Counted from the stretch's first letter, positions 1-9,428 are shown. The stretch: 64,000 bases of DNA from Desulfuromonas sp. AOP6 (GCF_009731355.2 NZ_AP022810.1:2136001-2200000); one strand, 5' to 3'. The notes: generated by a model not told the origin, from the letters alone. Numbers and translations: made by a program.

Positions 1-27
1 GGCTGACTTCGGAGCGTCTTTCCCCAA

Positions 28-510
28 TCAGAGCTTCTCGACCACGAAGAGAGGATCACCGAATTCCACGGGCTGGGCATTTTCTTTAAGAATTTCGATG
101 ACCTTGCACTTGAAGTCCGCTTCGATCTCGTTCATCAGCTTCATCGCTTCCACAATGCAGAAGACCTGGCCTTTTTCAACCACGGAACCAACCTCGACAT
201 AAGAGGCTGATTCAGGCGAAGGCGCCCGATAGAAAGTGCCGACAATAGGGGAATTGATGATTTCCTGGCGCTCACCGAGGGCCGTCCCGGCAGCGGGCGC
301 CGCTGCAGGAGCGGGGGCGGCTGGAGCTTGCATGACAGGAGCGGCAGCTACGGCAGGAGCAGCCATTTGCGCTGGAGCGGCCACATGCACGATCTCCTGG
401 GTTGTGCCACGACGGATGGAGATTTTTTCTTCCGTGTTCTCCATTTCGAATTCGGTGATATCCGTTTCGGTAACCATCTTGATCAATGTTTTGAGATCTT
501 TGATATCCAT
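28..510 (-). CDS. accB: Biotin carboxyl carrier protein of acetyl-CoA carboxylase
   Basis: Carries the carboxyl group on biotin between the biotin carboxylase and carboxyltransferase parts of acetyl-CoA carboxylase, the first committed step of fatty acid synthesis. The C-terminal biotinyl domain (about residues 84-160) contains EAMKLMNEIEAD, with Lys124 the expected biotinylated residue. Residues ~44-77 form the Ala/Pro-rich linker typical of AccB, and 160 residues is a normal length. An AGGAGG ribosome site six bases before the ATG supports the start. It is the leftmost complete gene; accC usually follows it on the same strand and would lie just outside the window (inference). Confidence 0.97.
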   Translation of the reverse strand: MDIKDLKTLIKMVTETDITEFEMENTEEKISIRRGTTQEIVHVAAPAQMAAPAVAAAPVMQAPAAPAPAAAPAAGTALGERQEIINSPIVGTFYRAPSPESASYVEVGSVVEKGQVFCIVEAMKLMNEIEADFKCKVIEILKENAQPVEFGDPLFVVEKL

Positions 511-574
511 TTATATCCTCCTGTTATTTTTCTTTACACAAAGGGACGAACCACCTAGGGAGCGTGTCCCTGCA

Positions 575-1669
575 TCATGAAAGTCGGTCTGCCCTTCCAC
601 CGGGGAGAGCCGTAAAGTTTTTTGGTATTTTAGTAAGAACCCGATAACCATCCCTGGTCACCAGCACCATATCCTCGATGCGCACCCCCCCGGTCCCAGG
701 GATATATACGCCCGGTTCGATCGTAAAAACCATCCCTGCCGTGGCCACGTCATCACTTCGCGCCGACAGGGTGGGCGCCTCATGAACCTGCAAACCGACG
801 CCGTGCCCGAGGCCGTGCCCGAAAAAATCACCATAACCATGGGCCAGGATGTGCTCACGGGCTGCTGCGTCAACATCCTGCAGTCGCACACCGGGACGCA
901 CCATCTGCATGGCCCTGTCGTGCGCTTCCAGAACAATGTCATAAATATTTCGCAACCTGGACGAGACCTCACCGACGGCAAGCGTAACCGTTTCGTCGGA
1001 GTGATATCCAGCCAGACGCGTGCCAAAATCGATGGTAACAAGATCGCCCTCAGCGATTGCCTTATCCGAAGCGACTCCATGGGGCAATGCCCCGCGGATG
1101 CCGGAGGCGACAATCAGATCAAACGATCTGTCCTCCCCTCCCAGCCGCCGCATGGCAAATTCAAGAGCCAGGGCAATATCCCTTTCGGAAACTCCTGGCC
1201 TTATCTGGGGCAGCACCTCAAAAAACGCTTCAGAAGCAATAACGGCTGCTTTTTCGATGAAAGCGACCTCTTCATCCTGCTTGATCGTTCGCAAATCTCT
1301 GAGCTCTTTTCCGAGAGGAATCCAGTCCAGAGAGAGGTTGCTTTCCTTGAGGCGCTGAATTTCAGCGCAGGTCATCGACTCCGCTTCAAAGCCGACCCGA
1401 AGGCATCCTTCCGACAGAAGGAAGGATGTCACTCCTTCGGCCTTAAGCCGGTATTCCAGGACATCTCCCGTCTCCACCTGCTGACGGGCCTGCGAGGTAT
1501 AACGAGAATCGGTAAGAAAACACGTTTTCCCCCGAGTAAGGATCAAGGCTCCGTCCGATCCGGTAAACCCAGAGAGATAGCGGATATTGGCCAGTCCGGT
1601 AAAGAGCAAAGCGTCCAGTTTATGCTCCGCCAAAATAGCCTGTACGAAGGCGGTTCTGTCTTTTACCAT
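575..1669 (-). CDS. Xaa-Pro aminopeptidase / dipeptidase (M24 family)
   Basis: Cytoplasmic dinuclear-metal peptidase that removes the residue before proline from short peptides. The N-terminal creatinase-like domain (about 1-125) precedes a pita-bread catalytic domain (about 130-355). All five M24 metal ligands are visible: Asp214 (IDFGT), Asp225 (HSDET), His289 (GHGLGHG), Glu318 (IEPGVY) and Glu332 (RIEDM); His197 in LPHG fits the proton-shuttle position. At 364 residues it matches the short PepQ/YpdF-like branch rather than long PepP, and the sequence does not decide between aminopeptidase and prolidase activity. It lies 64 bases upstream of accB and just downstream of aroQ, probably in one operon. 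Confidence 0.93.
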   Translation of the reverse strand: MVKDRTAFVQAILAEHKLDALLFTGLANIRYLSGFTGSDGALILTRGKTCFLTDSRYTSQARQQVETGDVLEYRLKAEGVTSFLLSEGCLRVGFEAESMTCAEIQRLKESNLSLDWIPLGKELRDLRTIKQDEEVAFIEKAAVIASEAFFEVLPQIRPGVSERDIALALEFAMRRLGGEDRSFDLIVASGIRGALPHGVASDKAIAEGDLVTIDFGTRLAGYHSDETVTLAVGEVSSRLRNIYDIVLEAHDRAMQMVRPGVRLQDVDAAAREHILAHGYGDFFGHGLGHGVGLQVHEAPTLSARSDDVATAGMVFTIEPGVYIPGTGGVRIEDMVLVTRDGYRVLTKIPKNFTALPGGRADRLS

Positions 1670-1695
1670 AACGGGCTTTTACCCTCAATAACTAT

Positions 1696-2130
1696 CTATT
1701 TCAGTCTCGCTAAAAGACCACGAATCGCCAATTGGTAGCCAAAGGTCCCAAGGCCGGCAATCTGCCCAAGGACGACAGGAGCCACATACGAGTGCCGCCT
1801 GAACTCTTCACGCGCATGCACATTGGAGAGATGAACCTCCACCGTGGGAATGGCAACCCCCGCAATGGCATCGCGAAGCGCTACACTGGTATGGGTCAGC
1901 CCTCCCGGATTGATGACCATCCCGGCAACACCTTCGTTCCGGGCAGCGTGGATACGGTCGATAAGAGCACCTTCATGATTTGATTGGAAAAACAAGAGGG
2001 TAACGCCTAATTCCCGACCGAGAGCTGCCAACTGACGATTAATATCATCAAGAGTCTCATGACCATACACTTCAGGTTCACGGGTGCCAAGAAGATTGAG
2101 ATTGGGACCATGCAATACAAGAAAGGTCAT
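1696..2130 (-). CDS. aroQ: 3-dehydroquinate dehydratase, type II
   Basis: Converts 3-dehydroquinate to 3-dehydroshikimate in the shikimate pathway. The type II signature is intact: [16 protein letters not shown] at the N-terminus, with Arg17 and Tyr22 in the positions of the catalytic Arg/Tyr, [10 protein letters not shown] in the middle, and EVHLSN with His100 as the catalytic histidine. At 144 residues it is the standard length of this dodecameric enzyme. It lies 8 bases after a roadblock-domain gene in a run that also carries aroB and aroK, so three shikimate-pathway steps are clustered here; aroE is 25 kb away on the same strand. Confidence 0.98.
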   Translation of the reverse strand: MTFLVLHGPNLNLLGTREPEVYGHETLDDINRQLAALGRELGVTLLFFQSNHEGALIDRIHAARNEGVAGMVINPGGLTHTSVALRDAIAGVAIPTVEVHLSNVHAREEFRRHSYVAPVVLGQIAGLGTFGYQLAIRGLLARLK

Positions 2131-2138
2131 AACGGGCC

Positions 2139-2498
2139 TTATTGAAGTGCATCCAAAAACCGGGGTGCCTCTTTCATGAGGAGATAGCGCCCTTTGCCAA
2201 AGTTGCCATCAGATCTTACCGTCAGCGCCACAAAATATTCGGGCCCAAGAGCGCGCAAAATGACATAAAACCGTGAGGTCCTGATAGCCACTTCTTCCAT
2301 GGCCCCGGTGCCAAGTACATCAATGGTTTTTCTGATTTCTTTGAGGATATTGGCATATTCCACCGAAACCAGCTGCAGGTCGACATCATCAACGGGCTGA
2401 AAATACTGGTCGATGGCAATGCCGTCGTATCCCATAAGGACGGCGCCCACGCCGCCGGAGGTCTTCTCCACAATTTCCTGCAGCATTTTAGCGAACAT
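2139..2498 (-). CDS. Roadblock/LC7 (MglB-like) domain protein
   Basis: A 119-residue single-domain roadblock/LC7 protein. This fold includes MglB, the GTPase-activating partner of the polarity GTPase MglA in Myxococcus. Visible family features are the N-terminal helix [16 protein letters not shown], the strand [15 protein letters not shown] and the long helix [18 protein letters not shown] longer reading is open upstream, but the ATG at 2498 has a GGAGG site seven bases away and is preferred; the gene then overlaps the preceding TPR gene by 11 bases. No MglA-type GTPase is encoded nearby, so the partner is unknown. The pairing with a TPR protein in the aro/pil region suggests a role in scaffolding or polarity, but this is inference. 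Confidence 0.85.
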   Translation of the reverse strand: MFAKMLQEIVEKTSGGVGAVLMGYDGIAIDQYFQPVDDVDLQLVSVEYANILKEIRKTIDVLGTGAMEEVAIRTSRFYVILRALGPEYFVALTVRSDGNFGKGRYLLMKEAPRFLDALQ

Positions 2499-3339
2499 CC
2501 ATTTTCCTCCTGTGGATGGATTCAAGCCAGCCATTCAGGATCACGAGCATATCAGGAGGCGGCGAATTCTCGACAACGGGGGCCGGCAAAGATTTCGGTG
2601 GCTCGGCAGGCTTGGCGGACGCAACCGCAGCATCGAAAGGCGTCTCAAGATCGTTACTGCCACCAGAGCCCCCTTCCGCTTCCAAAATGCTCTGTTTCAA
2701 AGCCACGAGTTTCTGTCTGACAGCGTCATTGTGGTCATCTGCACGCAACAAATCCCGATAGACCTTCAGGGCTCGACGCAGAAATCCCTGCCGAATGTAG
2801 ATTTCAGCGATGGTAGCTGTGGTGATCGGTGCCACTCCACGATCGGTAGCACTTTCAGTTGATACAGGGGTTGCCATGGGGGATGGTTCTATCCTGGAAG
2901 GGTTAGTATCTCCTCCCTCTCCCGTCAGTTCTTCGAGCTGTATTTTGATCTCGTCATCCTCAGCGACCAGAGCAGCTGCTTTTTGCAGCCACTGCAGGGC
3001 GAGGTCATCCCGATCCATGAGTCTGCAGGTCCGCGCAAGTTCTTTGAGAGCCTCGCTGTTTTCAGGCTCGGTAGTTAAAACCTTTTCGAAGGATTGCAGC
3101 GCATCCGCAAATTGTCTTTTCTCGACCTGAATACGACCCAGGGCAAGAAAGCCGGGAGGATAAAAGGGCTGGGAATGGGTTCCCTTCACAGCAATATCCA
3201 GGGCGTCGTCAAGCAGACCCATATTTCGGTACGCCTCGGCCAGAGGAACAAAGACCGTGGACTTCGGGTCACGAGACAAAATTTCAGTGTAGGTGGCTAT
3301 TTTACCAAGAAGGGTGGAGGCGGGAGAGCTATTTGACAT
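2488..3339 (-). CDS. Tetratricopeptide repeat protein
   Basis: A 283-residue protein without a signal peptide, so probably cytoplasmic. TPR-like helix pairs run from about residue 8 to 130, for example AEAYRNMGLLDDALDIA and ALGRIQVEKRQFADALQ, and another is near 175-210 (AEIYIRQGFLRRALKVYRDL). These are joined by an acidic, Pro/Ser/Thr-rich linker and followed by an Ala/Pro-rich tail. TPRs normally mediate protein contacts, and no enzyme motif is seen. It overlaps the roadblock gene by 11 bases, which implies translational coupling and possibly a physical complex (inference), and it starts 9 bases after aroB ends. Confidence 0.85.
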   Translation of the reverse strand: MSNSSPASTLLGKIATYTEILSRDPKSTVFVPLAEAYRNMGLLDDALDIAVKGTHSQPFYPPGFLALGRIQVEKRQFADALQSFEKVLTTEPENSEALKELARTCRLMDRDDLALQWLQKAAALVAEDDEIKIQLEELTGEGGDTNPSRIEPSPMATPVSTESATDRGVAPITTATIAEIYIRQGFLRRALKVYRDLLRADDHNDAVRQKLVALKQSILEAEGGSGGSNDLETPFDAAVASAKPAEPPKSLPAPVVENSPPPDMLVILNGWLESIHRRKMDVR

Positions 3340-3348
3340 GCGCGATAC

Positions 3349-4443
3349 CTAACCTTCTGACAAGTTGTTCAAAAGAGGGGCGAAAAGCGCTTCCGGGTCA
3401 GGGATATCTCTAACCAGACAGTCCCCGATTCCCTTGTTGAGCACCATGCGCAGAACTCCCTGTTTGACCTTCTTGTCCCGTCCCATGGCTTGGAGATATT
3501 GTTCGATTGAAAATGACGGGAAGGAGACTGGCAGTCTGAACCCAACCAACAGGTTTTTAATAGACTGCACGTCCTGACTGGAGCAGAGCCCGAGCGACAT
3601 GGCAACCTCGGACGCGAAAACCATTCCGATCGAAACCGCTTCCCCATGGCGATACCTGCCATACCCCGTCAGCGTTTCAACCGCATGTCCGAACGTGTGT
3701 CCAAAATTGAGTATAGCCCTTAGAGAGCTTTCTTTTTCATCAACTTCTACAACATCCGCCTTGATTTGGCAAGACCTCTTTACGGCATGAACGAGGGCCT
3801 GGGGATCCTGTTTTAAAAGCCTGCTTCCGTGAGAATAGAGCCATTCAAAAAACGTGTCATCGCGTATGACACCGTATTTGACAACCTCGGCCAGTCCCGC
3901 CGAAAACTCACGATCAGGCAAGGTGACAAGAGTTTCCACATCAATATGAACGTGAACAGGCTGATAGAAGGACCCAATCAGGTTCTTGCCCAAGGGATGA
4001 TTGATGGCCGTTTTCCCTCCGACAGAGCTGTCAACCTGGGAAAGCAACGTGGTTGGGACCTGAACAAAAGGAATTCCGCGAAGATAGGTGGCTGCGGCAA
4101 AGCCGGTAATATCACCAATAACCCCCCCCCCGAGGGCAAGCAGCCCGGAGGAACGGTCGAACCCTTTGTCGATAAGCGCGTCATAAATTTGCTGCAACGA
4201 AGAAAAGTTTTTAAATTCTTCCCCATCGTTAATAAGAATCGAGGTCGGAGAGAACTTTTGGGCCGCCAGAATATCCGTAACACGCTGACCGTATAATCCA
4301 TAGACCGTAGGATTGCTGACAATGGCAACTTTCCGCGGAAAGGAAACCGCGGCCATGGCCGCACCTAATTGGTCGAGGATTCCCTGTCCAATCCAGATTG
4401 GGTAGCTTCGCTCTCCAAGCCCAACGACAATTTTTTCAGGCAC
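3349..4443 (-). CDS. aroB: 3-dehydroquinate synthase
   Basis: Converts DAHP to 3-dehydroquinate, the second step of the shikimate pathway, using NAD and a divalent metal. The glycine-rich NAD site LLALGGGVIGDITGF, the ligand region GLAEVVKYG, and the two histidine motifs FGHTFGHAVE and RHGEAVSIGM are all present. The frame stays open 210 bases further upstream, but that stretch is the antiparallel-frame shadow of aroK. The GTG at 4443 has a GGGAG site seven bases away and gives the usual ~364 residues. GTG overlaps the aroK stop (GTGCCTGA), so the two are translationally coupled. Confidence 0.95.
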   Translation of the reverse strand: MPEKIVVGLGERSYPIWIGQGILDQLGAAMAAVSFPRKVAIVSNPTVYGLYGQRVTDILAAQKFSPTSILINDGEEFKNFSSLQQIYDALIDKGFDRSSGLLALGGGVIGDITGFAAATYLRGIPFVQVPTTLLSQVDSSVGGKTAINHPLGKNLIGSFYQPVHVHIDVETLVTLPDREFSAGLAEVVKYGVIRDDTFFEWLYSHGSRLLKQDPQALVHAVKRSCQIKADVVEVDEKESSLRAILNFGHTFGHAVETLTGYGRYRHGEAVSIGMVFASEVAMSLGLCSSQDVQSIKNLLVGFRLPVSFPSFSIEQYLQAMGRDKKVKQGVLRMVLNKGIGDCLVRDIPDPEALFAPLLNNLSEG

Positions 4444-4981
4444 GATGTGTCTCCCTTGAGAGCATCTCGACGATGGTGAGCGCGACTTCTGCGGGGTCTT
4501 GATTTGTAACGGGCACACAAAGATCGGCCGTTTCGTATAACGGTCGCCTTCGTTCAAAAAGAGCCTGTACCTCTTCAAGAGCCTTGCCGGTGACCAGCGG
4601 ACGATCGGGGCAAGCAGCAATCCTGGAGACAATGGTTTCCCAGTCATTCTCAAGATAGACGACAGTACCCAGGCGCCGCATCAACTCCCAGTTCTTGGCG
4701 CGCCCCACTATACCGCCACCGGTGGCCACAATACAATGCGTTCTTTGCATCATAGCCGCCAGCGCTTCACTTTCGAGCGCTCTGAAGTATTCTTCTCCTT
4801 TGTCACTGAATATGTTTTTGATCGAAGTTCCGGCCTTTTCTTCAATCCAGCCGTCGAGGTCGATAAACTGCCGCCCGGTCAAAGCAGCCAAAGCTCGGCC
4901 TACCGTCGTTTTTCCCGCCCCCATAAAGCCGACAAGAATAAGATGACCTCGCTTTTCACCAGACACAAAGTTTTCTGTCAT
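4436..4981 (-). CDS. aroK: Shikimate kinase
   Basis: Phosphorylates shikimate at the 3-hydroxyl with ATP. The Walker A loop GFMGAGKTTVGRALA lies at about residues 18-32, followed by the shikimate-binding DLD (41-43), Arg67 in EEYFRALE, the GGG triplet (88-90) and the lid arginine in CPDRPLV. The 181-residue length is slightly above the family norm because of a ten-residue N-terminal lead. It overlaps aroB by eight bases, and a hairpin terminator (5020-5049) separates it from pilQ, so aroK-aroB are probably not simply part of the pilQ transcript, although the aroK-aroB-near-pilQ arrangement is common in proteobacteria. Confidence 0.96.
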   Translation of the reverse strand: MTENFVSGEKRGHLILVGFMGAGKTTVGRALAALTGRQFIDLDGWIEEKAGTSIKNIFSDKGEEYFRALESEALAAMMQRTHCIVATGGGIVGRAKNWELMRRLGTVVYLENDWETIVSRIAACPDRPLVTGKALEEVQALFERRRPLYETADLCVPVTNQDPAEVALTIVEMLSRETHRA

Positions 4982-5019
4982 AGCCCTCTTCGACTTCGCC
5001 CCCTACCGGCTTTTTACAC

Positions 5020-5049
5020 AAAAAAGGACAGGTCACCCTGTCCTTTTTT
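5020..5049 (-). terminator. Rho-independent terminator between pilQ and aroK
   Basis: A 13-bp perfect inverted repeat (arms 5020-5032 and 5037-5049, loop TCAC) with a GGACAGG core flanked by A6 and T6, so it can act in both directions. On the minus strand it follows the pilQ stop by about 25 bases and would end the pilMNOPQ transcript, with aroK-aroB starting beyond it. Confidence 0.8.
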
Positions 5050-5072
5050 GCACGGCATGACCGAAGCCCACC

Positions 5073-7724
5073 TTATTCGGAGATAATCCTCGGCGTAATA
5101 AAAACAAGCAGTTCGCGACGATCATTGGACTTGTTCGTCGACTTGAACAAGTGTCCCAGCACCGGGATGTGCATGAGAATAGGCACCCCCTGCGAGCTGT
5201 AGGACTCATTTTCTACAAAAATGCCACCAAGAACGGTCGTCTCGCCATCCTTGAGAAGCAACTTGGTTTCCGCCTCTTTTTTATCGATAGCGGGCGCGGT
5301 CGCTCCAGCCACAGTCGTCGGAGTATTATTGGATGCCTTGATTTCAAGGATAACGGTATTGTCAGGGTTGATGATGGGTTTTACCTGCAATTCGAGGGTC
5401 GCATCGACGAACTCGGTTCGGGTTCCAGCATCACCAACGGACTGATAAGGTATCTGCGTTCCCTGGGAGATCGTGGCTTCCTCACCGTTGAGTGTCGTCA
5501 CCCGCGGCTTGGAGATAACCTTGCTCTGCCCCCGTGTTTCCGAGGCAGCCAGTCTCAAATCAAGAATCGTGGAATCGATACCAACATTGCCGAACCGGAA
5601 GTTACCTCCGAGTCCTGGGGTGCCGACCGTAGACGGGAGCAAGAAACTACCGCCACCGGCGAGATTGCCAAGAGCCGGATCAAGGTAGTTATCGCCGTCA
5701 CCAGTGTAACTGACCCCCCAGTTGATACCGAGGTCACGGCCAAAGTTGGAGTTGGCTTCGACAATTCTGGCCTCGATCATGACCTGTTTCTCTGGGGTAT
5801 CAAGAATCCTGATCAGTTTTTTCACTTCGACAATGCGGGAAGCGACATCACTGACGATAATCTGCTTATTGCGAGAATCTTCGGTAATTTTTCCGCGCTC
5901 AGTAAGCAGCTCACGCGCGGGGGCTGAGACGTTTTTCAGATCCGTGTAACTGACACTGATCACCTCAGTCACCAGATCTTCGAGTTGTTCTTTGGTGCGG
6001 GCGGCGGTCAGCTTGGCTTCATCCATGGAGCGGATTTTGCCTTTGGGCAGAATACGAACCACGTTGCCTTCCTGGATCATGCCCAGCTCCTTGATTTCAA
6101 GCACCAGATCCAGGGCCTGATCCCAGGGAACATCGATAAGACGCAGGCTGATGTTGCCTTTGACTTCTTCACCGACAATGATATTCAGATCGCTTACCTC
6201 GGCGATCAACTGAAGAATTCTTCGAATATCAGCATCATCAAAAACGAGGGTTACCTTTTCACCGGAATATTGAGGCTTGACCACGGCAGAAAGGGTTGTC
6301 GGGCTTTCTTCAGACAGGGCGACGTCCTGAACGGGGGTCACACCACCTGCCTCTGGGGTCGCCACAGCCGTAACCGCAGGGGTTTCCGTCGCAGCCGACA
6401 CAGCGAGGCTGACCGTCTCCAGGGGAGCAGCAGGCGCTTCGGCGTAGATGCCATCTTGCACGATCAGCCGAACCTGTTTGCCCTCGGCCTTCAGTTCATA
6501 GGGAACAGCGCCTTTAAGTTCAGCTGCGAAACGAACTGTCTGACCAGCTTTTTCCTGAACCGTGTAAGGTGTGATGAGTTTGACCGCACTTGGGAAGGCG
6601 GAAGCGTCAAAAACACGACGCAGACTGCGACTGATGTCGGCGTTTTTGACATCGAAAAGAACCACATCCCCTTTCTGCTGGGGTTGGCTAATCGTTGCCG
6701 GGGCAGAAAGACTTATAGTAAAGACAGATCGACCATTTTCAGCACTGAAATCCAAAGCCTCGACATCAACAGCAGGGGAAGAGGCAGAAGCGACAGGTTC
6801 GGGAGCAGAAACCACCTCGGCAGCAGGAGCCGTAGTCCCAACCGGCACCATAGCCTCTACGGGTAGCTTGGTCGCATCCTTCACCTGACCAGCGGCGTTC
6901 CAGGTAACAAACACCTTGTTCTCAACACTGTCGACTTCAAAAGAAGGAAGAGACTCGCCAGAAGCATCGAAGACAAAACGGGTTTTATCGGGGTAGGCAC
7001 CAACCCTTACCTTGTCAAAACCGTCTTGGGCAGGAAAAGATTTTTCAGTAAAGCCGGGCTTGACCTGTAGAAGGTCAACGACCAGGCGGGATGGTGTTTT
7101 AAGAGTAAAATACTTGAAAGCCGGGGTCCCTTCGGCCAGGCTGAAAGTCGCCTTACCTGGGCTTACCTCGACCGAAGAAATCAACTTTCCTGCAACGGGA
7201 GCTGGAGCAACAACCTTCTTTACCGCCGGGGCAACCCTTGCTGCAGGTGCGGCAGCCACCGTCTTCGGCTCGGCTGATCCCCTGAAGGTCAGAGTAAAGC
7301 ACTCCTTGACCAAAGAAACATCATAGCCTGACGGCTTGGACAAAACCAGTTCAACTCGCCCCAGCTTACCTGAAGGAAGCGTCGTTGTTGACGCCTTGAC
7401 TTCCTTAAGGGGGGATTGATTGACAGCAATCAAAGGAGAGACAGCCGAAACATCCATGCCGGGAAAATCAATGACTACCCGCACGGGGTCAAAAGATTCA
7501 TAGACCGTGTAGCGGTATTCGACCGGCTTTTCGGTAATCAACTCCACCACGGGCAGGCCATTGGCTTCCTGCACCTGAACGTCGATAAGCCGGTTTCCAG
7601 AGGTAGTTGAAGGCTTGTCGACAGCACCGGCGTATCCGACCAGAAGGAAGAACACTGCAAAGACAGCGGAAAGGCTAATCTTGCCCATTTTAAAACACAG
7701 ACCCCCAAATAACATTCGCTTCAT
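5073..7724 (-). CDS. pilQ: Type IV pilus secretin PilQ
   Basis: Outer-membrane secretin through which the pilus leaves the cell. A signal peptide (about residues 12-34, SAVFAVFFLLVGYAGAV) is followed by AMIN-type cell-wall-binding domains, an Ala/Val-rich linker, an N0/STN domain at about 488-561 (VTLVFDDADIRRILQLIAE), an N1 domain, and the secretin core from about 650 to the end (EKQVMIEARIVEANSNFGRD, then VILEIKASNNTPTT near the gate). An ATG 45 bases upstream is open in frame but overlaps pilP. The ATG at 7724 has GGAG nine bases away and leaves a 4-base gap after pilP. It is the last gene of pilM-N-O-P-Q. Confidence 0.97.
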   Translation of the reverse strand: MKRMLFGGLCFKMGKISLSAVFAVFFLLVGYAGAVDKPSTTSGNRLIDVQVQEANGLPVVELITEKPVEYRYTVYESFDPVRVVIDFPGMDVSAVSPLIAVNQSPLKEVKASTTTLPSGKLGRVELVLSKPSGYDVSLVKECFTLTFRGSAEPKTVAAAPAARVAPAVKKVVAPAPVAGKLISSVEVSPGKATFSLAEGTPAFKYFTLKTPSRLVVDLLQVKPGFTEKSFPAQDGFDKVRVGAYPDKTRFVFDASGESLPSFEVDSVENKVFVTWNAAGQVKDATKLPVEAMVPVGTTAPAAEVVSAPEPVASASSPAVDVEALDFSAENGRSVFTISLSAPATISQPQQKGDVVLFDVKNADISRSLRRVFDASAFPSAVKLITPYTVQEKAGQTVRFAAELKGAVPYELKAEGKQVRLIVQDGIYAEAPAAPLETVSLAVSAATETPAVTAVATPEAGGVTPVQDVALSEESPTTLSAVVKPQYSGEKVTLVFDDADIRRILQLIAEVSDLNIIVGEEVKGNISLRLIDVPWDQALDLVLEIKELGMIQEGNVVRILPKGKIRSMDEAKLTAARTKEQLEDLVTEVISVSYTDLKNVSAPARELLTERGKITEDSRNKQIIVSDVASRIVEVKKLIRILDTPEKQVMIEARIVEANSNFGRDLGINWGVSYTGDGDNYLDPALGNLAGGGSFLLPSTVGTPGLGGNFRFGNVGIDSTILDLRLAASETRGQSKVISKPRVTTLNGEEATISQGTQIPYQSVGDAGTRTEFVDATLELQVKPIINPDNTVILEIKASNNTPTTVAGATAPAIDKKEAETKLLLKDGETTVLGGIFVENESYSSQGVPILMHIPVLGHLFKSTNKSNDRRELLVFITPRIISE

Positions 7725-7728
7725 ATCG

Positions 7729-8259
7729 TTAGACTCCTTCCCTCTGCGGAAGTTGGATTTTTTGTTCACTCTGCTGTTCCTTACCCATCATATCCAGATA
7801 GGTTTCAAGAATCACGACGGCGTCTTTCTTTACCGAGGTCACCACGCCCCCGTTACGACCCACCTTAACTCCTTTTTTAAGGATATAGGATTTCTGATCT
7901 GGTGCGATGACCATGGCAACAGGATCACCCTTGCCTAGAATAATCCCGATCAATTTAAGTTGAGACAAATCGAATTTCTGCAAAGGGGTCAATTGCTCAG
8001 GGGCTTCCATGGAAACTCTCTTAACCTGAACAACAGCCTGAAAGGGATCCCGCTTCCCCTCTGCCGTATAGACATACTGGGGAACCTCTTTGACCTCCTC
8101 TTCAGGAGCAGCCGCTTCCTTGGGTTTAACCTGAGCCTTGGTGACAGGTTTTTTCTGCTTGGGGGCGGTCTTAGTCGTGTCGTTGTCAGCACCACACCCA
8201 CTAAGCAAACCCACGGCCAGCACAATTGTCAGCAATGGCAAAAAGAGTCTGCGCATCAT
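7729..8259 (-). CDS. pilP: Type IV pilus inner-membrane lipoprotein PilP
   Basis: Periplasmic lipoprotein that links the PilN/PilO inner-membrane pair to the secretin PilQ. The lipobox LLSGC places the acylated Cys at residue 22, followed by a Lys/Pro/Glu-rich flexible segment (about 30-60). The PilP beta domain begins at YVYTAEGKRDPFQAVV and contains LSQLKLIGIILGKGDPVAMV, typical of the family. At 176 residues it has normal length. The start overlaps the pilO stop in TAATG, and a second in-frame ATG follows immediately. Confidence 0.95.
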   Translation of the reverse strand: MMRRLFLPLLTIVLAVGLLSGCGADNDTTKTAPKQKKPVTKAQVKPKEAAAPEEEVKEVPQYVYTAEGKRDPFQAVVQVKRVSMEAPEQLTPLQKFDLSQLKLIGIILGKGDPVAMVIAPDQKSYILKKGVKVGRNGGVVTSVKKDAVVILETYLDMMGKEQQSEQKIQLPQREGV

Positions 8260-8852
8260 TATCTCTTCCTCTTCTTTTTATCAGATTGCGCTGCGGGTTG
8301 ATCCACAAACCGGAATGTCGTCGCCATACAATCAACTGACAGCAGATTACCCTTACCGGCTGAAAGCTTTACATTTCCGATATTGACAATGCGAGGCAAT
8401 TGGCCAACCTCATAGAAGAAAGAGGCCACCTGGTGAAAGGAGCCGACCAGTTTCAACTCTACGGGGACATCGGCATAAAATCCGCGGGAGACCTCTTTGC
8501 CCGGTTTGAACCGAAGAACCTCCAAACCCTGGTCATTGGCCAGAGAGGCAATGCTCGAAAGGAGGCTGGGAATTTCCTTCTGGTTGGGGAGTTGGGTCAG
8601 AGCCGCCTGCAGCTGCTCCGACATTTTCTCGAACTCAGCCTTGAACTTGGGAAGGTTATTGGCTATACGCCGGTCTTCCTGCAGTTTGGATTCAAGAGAT
8701 GCACTCTTTTTCTGCAGATTGCGGAGCTCTTCCTGCTTGGGAAGATACAGCGAGTACACAAAGAGAGCGACAACGATTGCCACAAGCCCTGCCAGAATAA
8801 GAATTCTCTGGTAGAGAGGGAGCTTCAGAAGTTTTTCAACGCGAGGATTCAT
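8259..8852 (-). CDS. pilO: Type IV pilus alignment protein PilO
   Basis: Inner-membrane component of the PilM-N-O-P alignment complex. It has a short cytoplasmic N-terminus, one transmembrane helix (about 16-36, ILILAGLVAIVVALFVYSLY), a coiled-coil stretch (about 38-85), and a ferredoxin-like periplasmic domain with the PilO signature LSSIASLANDQGLEVLRFKPG. The C-terminus is basic (KKKRKR). Length 197 fits the family. It lies 12 bases after pilN and is coupled to pilP. Confidence 0.95.
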   Translation of the reverse strand: MNPRVEKLLKLPLYQRILILAGLVAIVVALFVYSLYLPKQEELRNLQKKSASLESKLQEDRRIANNLPKFKAEFEKMSEQLQAALTQLPNQKEIPSLLSSIASLANDQGLEVLRFKPGKEVSRGFYADVPVELKLVGSFHQVASFFYEVGQLPRIVNIGNVKLSAGKGNLLSVDCMATTFRFVDQPAAQSDKKKRKR

Positions 8853-8864
8853 GGTCTACGCACC

Positions 8865-9428
8865 TCATTTCGCGGGAGATTGTTTGGCGGGCATCTGTGC
8901 TCTGCAGGAGATCTCAAACTTGTGCAGCACATTTTCCTTGTTGCGAGTCTGCTCCACAACCCTCAGCTCCACATTTTGATAGTAATCAGAGGATTCAAGC
9001 TTTCGCATAAATTGCGCCACGGTCTCTTCCGTAAGACTGATCCCGCTCATAACAATACTGCCGTTTGATTCCGAATAGCTTATGATCCACATTTTTTCAG
9101 GAATAGATAGACTCAACTCATCGAGAAGACGCACAGGCCCGGTCTTTCCGTCGCTGAGTTTATCCAGTATTTCAAGTTTCTCCCGCAACTCCTGCTGTCG
9201 CTTCTTGAATTCGGCCACCTCGCCGATTTTCTTTTTCAAGGAGGCAATTTCTGCCTCTTTTTTGGAGATCAATTCCTTTTCGTCGCTAACCTTCGAAGAA
9301 ACCATGGCATAAAGCCCACCACAGGCCAGCAAGGCAATGAGCAAAGCCACGCCGAGTATGGCCAGCTGCCCCTTGACTATCTCCTTCTTTCTTGCGGCCT
9401 TTACGGGTAACAGGTTGATCCGTATCAT
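8865..9428 (-). CDS. pilN: Type IV pilus alignment protein PilN
   Basis: Partner of PilO in the inner membrane. The cytoplasmic N-terminus MIRINLLPVKAARKK carries the INLLP motif that PilM binds in characterised systems. It is followed by a transmembrane helix (about 21-46), a coiled coil (about 48-90) and a periplasmic domain beginning near LLDELSLSIPEKMWI. The ATG overlaps the pilM stop by four bases (ATGA), so PilM and PilN are translationally coupled. Confidence 0.96.
   Translation of the reverse strand: MIRINLLPVKAARKKEIVKGQLAILGVALLIALLACGGLYAMVSSKVSDEKELISKKEAEIASLKKKIGEVAEFKKRQQELREKLEILDKLSDGKTGPVRLLDELSLSIPEKMWIISYSESNGSIVMSGISLTEETVAQFMRKLESSDYYQNVELRVVEQTRNKENVLHKFEISCRAQMPAKQSPAK

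Noticed and set aside
782-1738. Long open frame of about 318 codons on the plus strand
   Set aside because: It is antisense to the Xaa-Pro aminopeptidase, which has all catalytic residues; the plus-strand product shows no domain and no ribosome site.
4444-4653. N-terminal extension of aroB by 70 codons
   Set aside because: It overlaps the aroK coding region in another frame and carries no AroB features; GTG 4443 with GGGAG is better.
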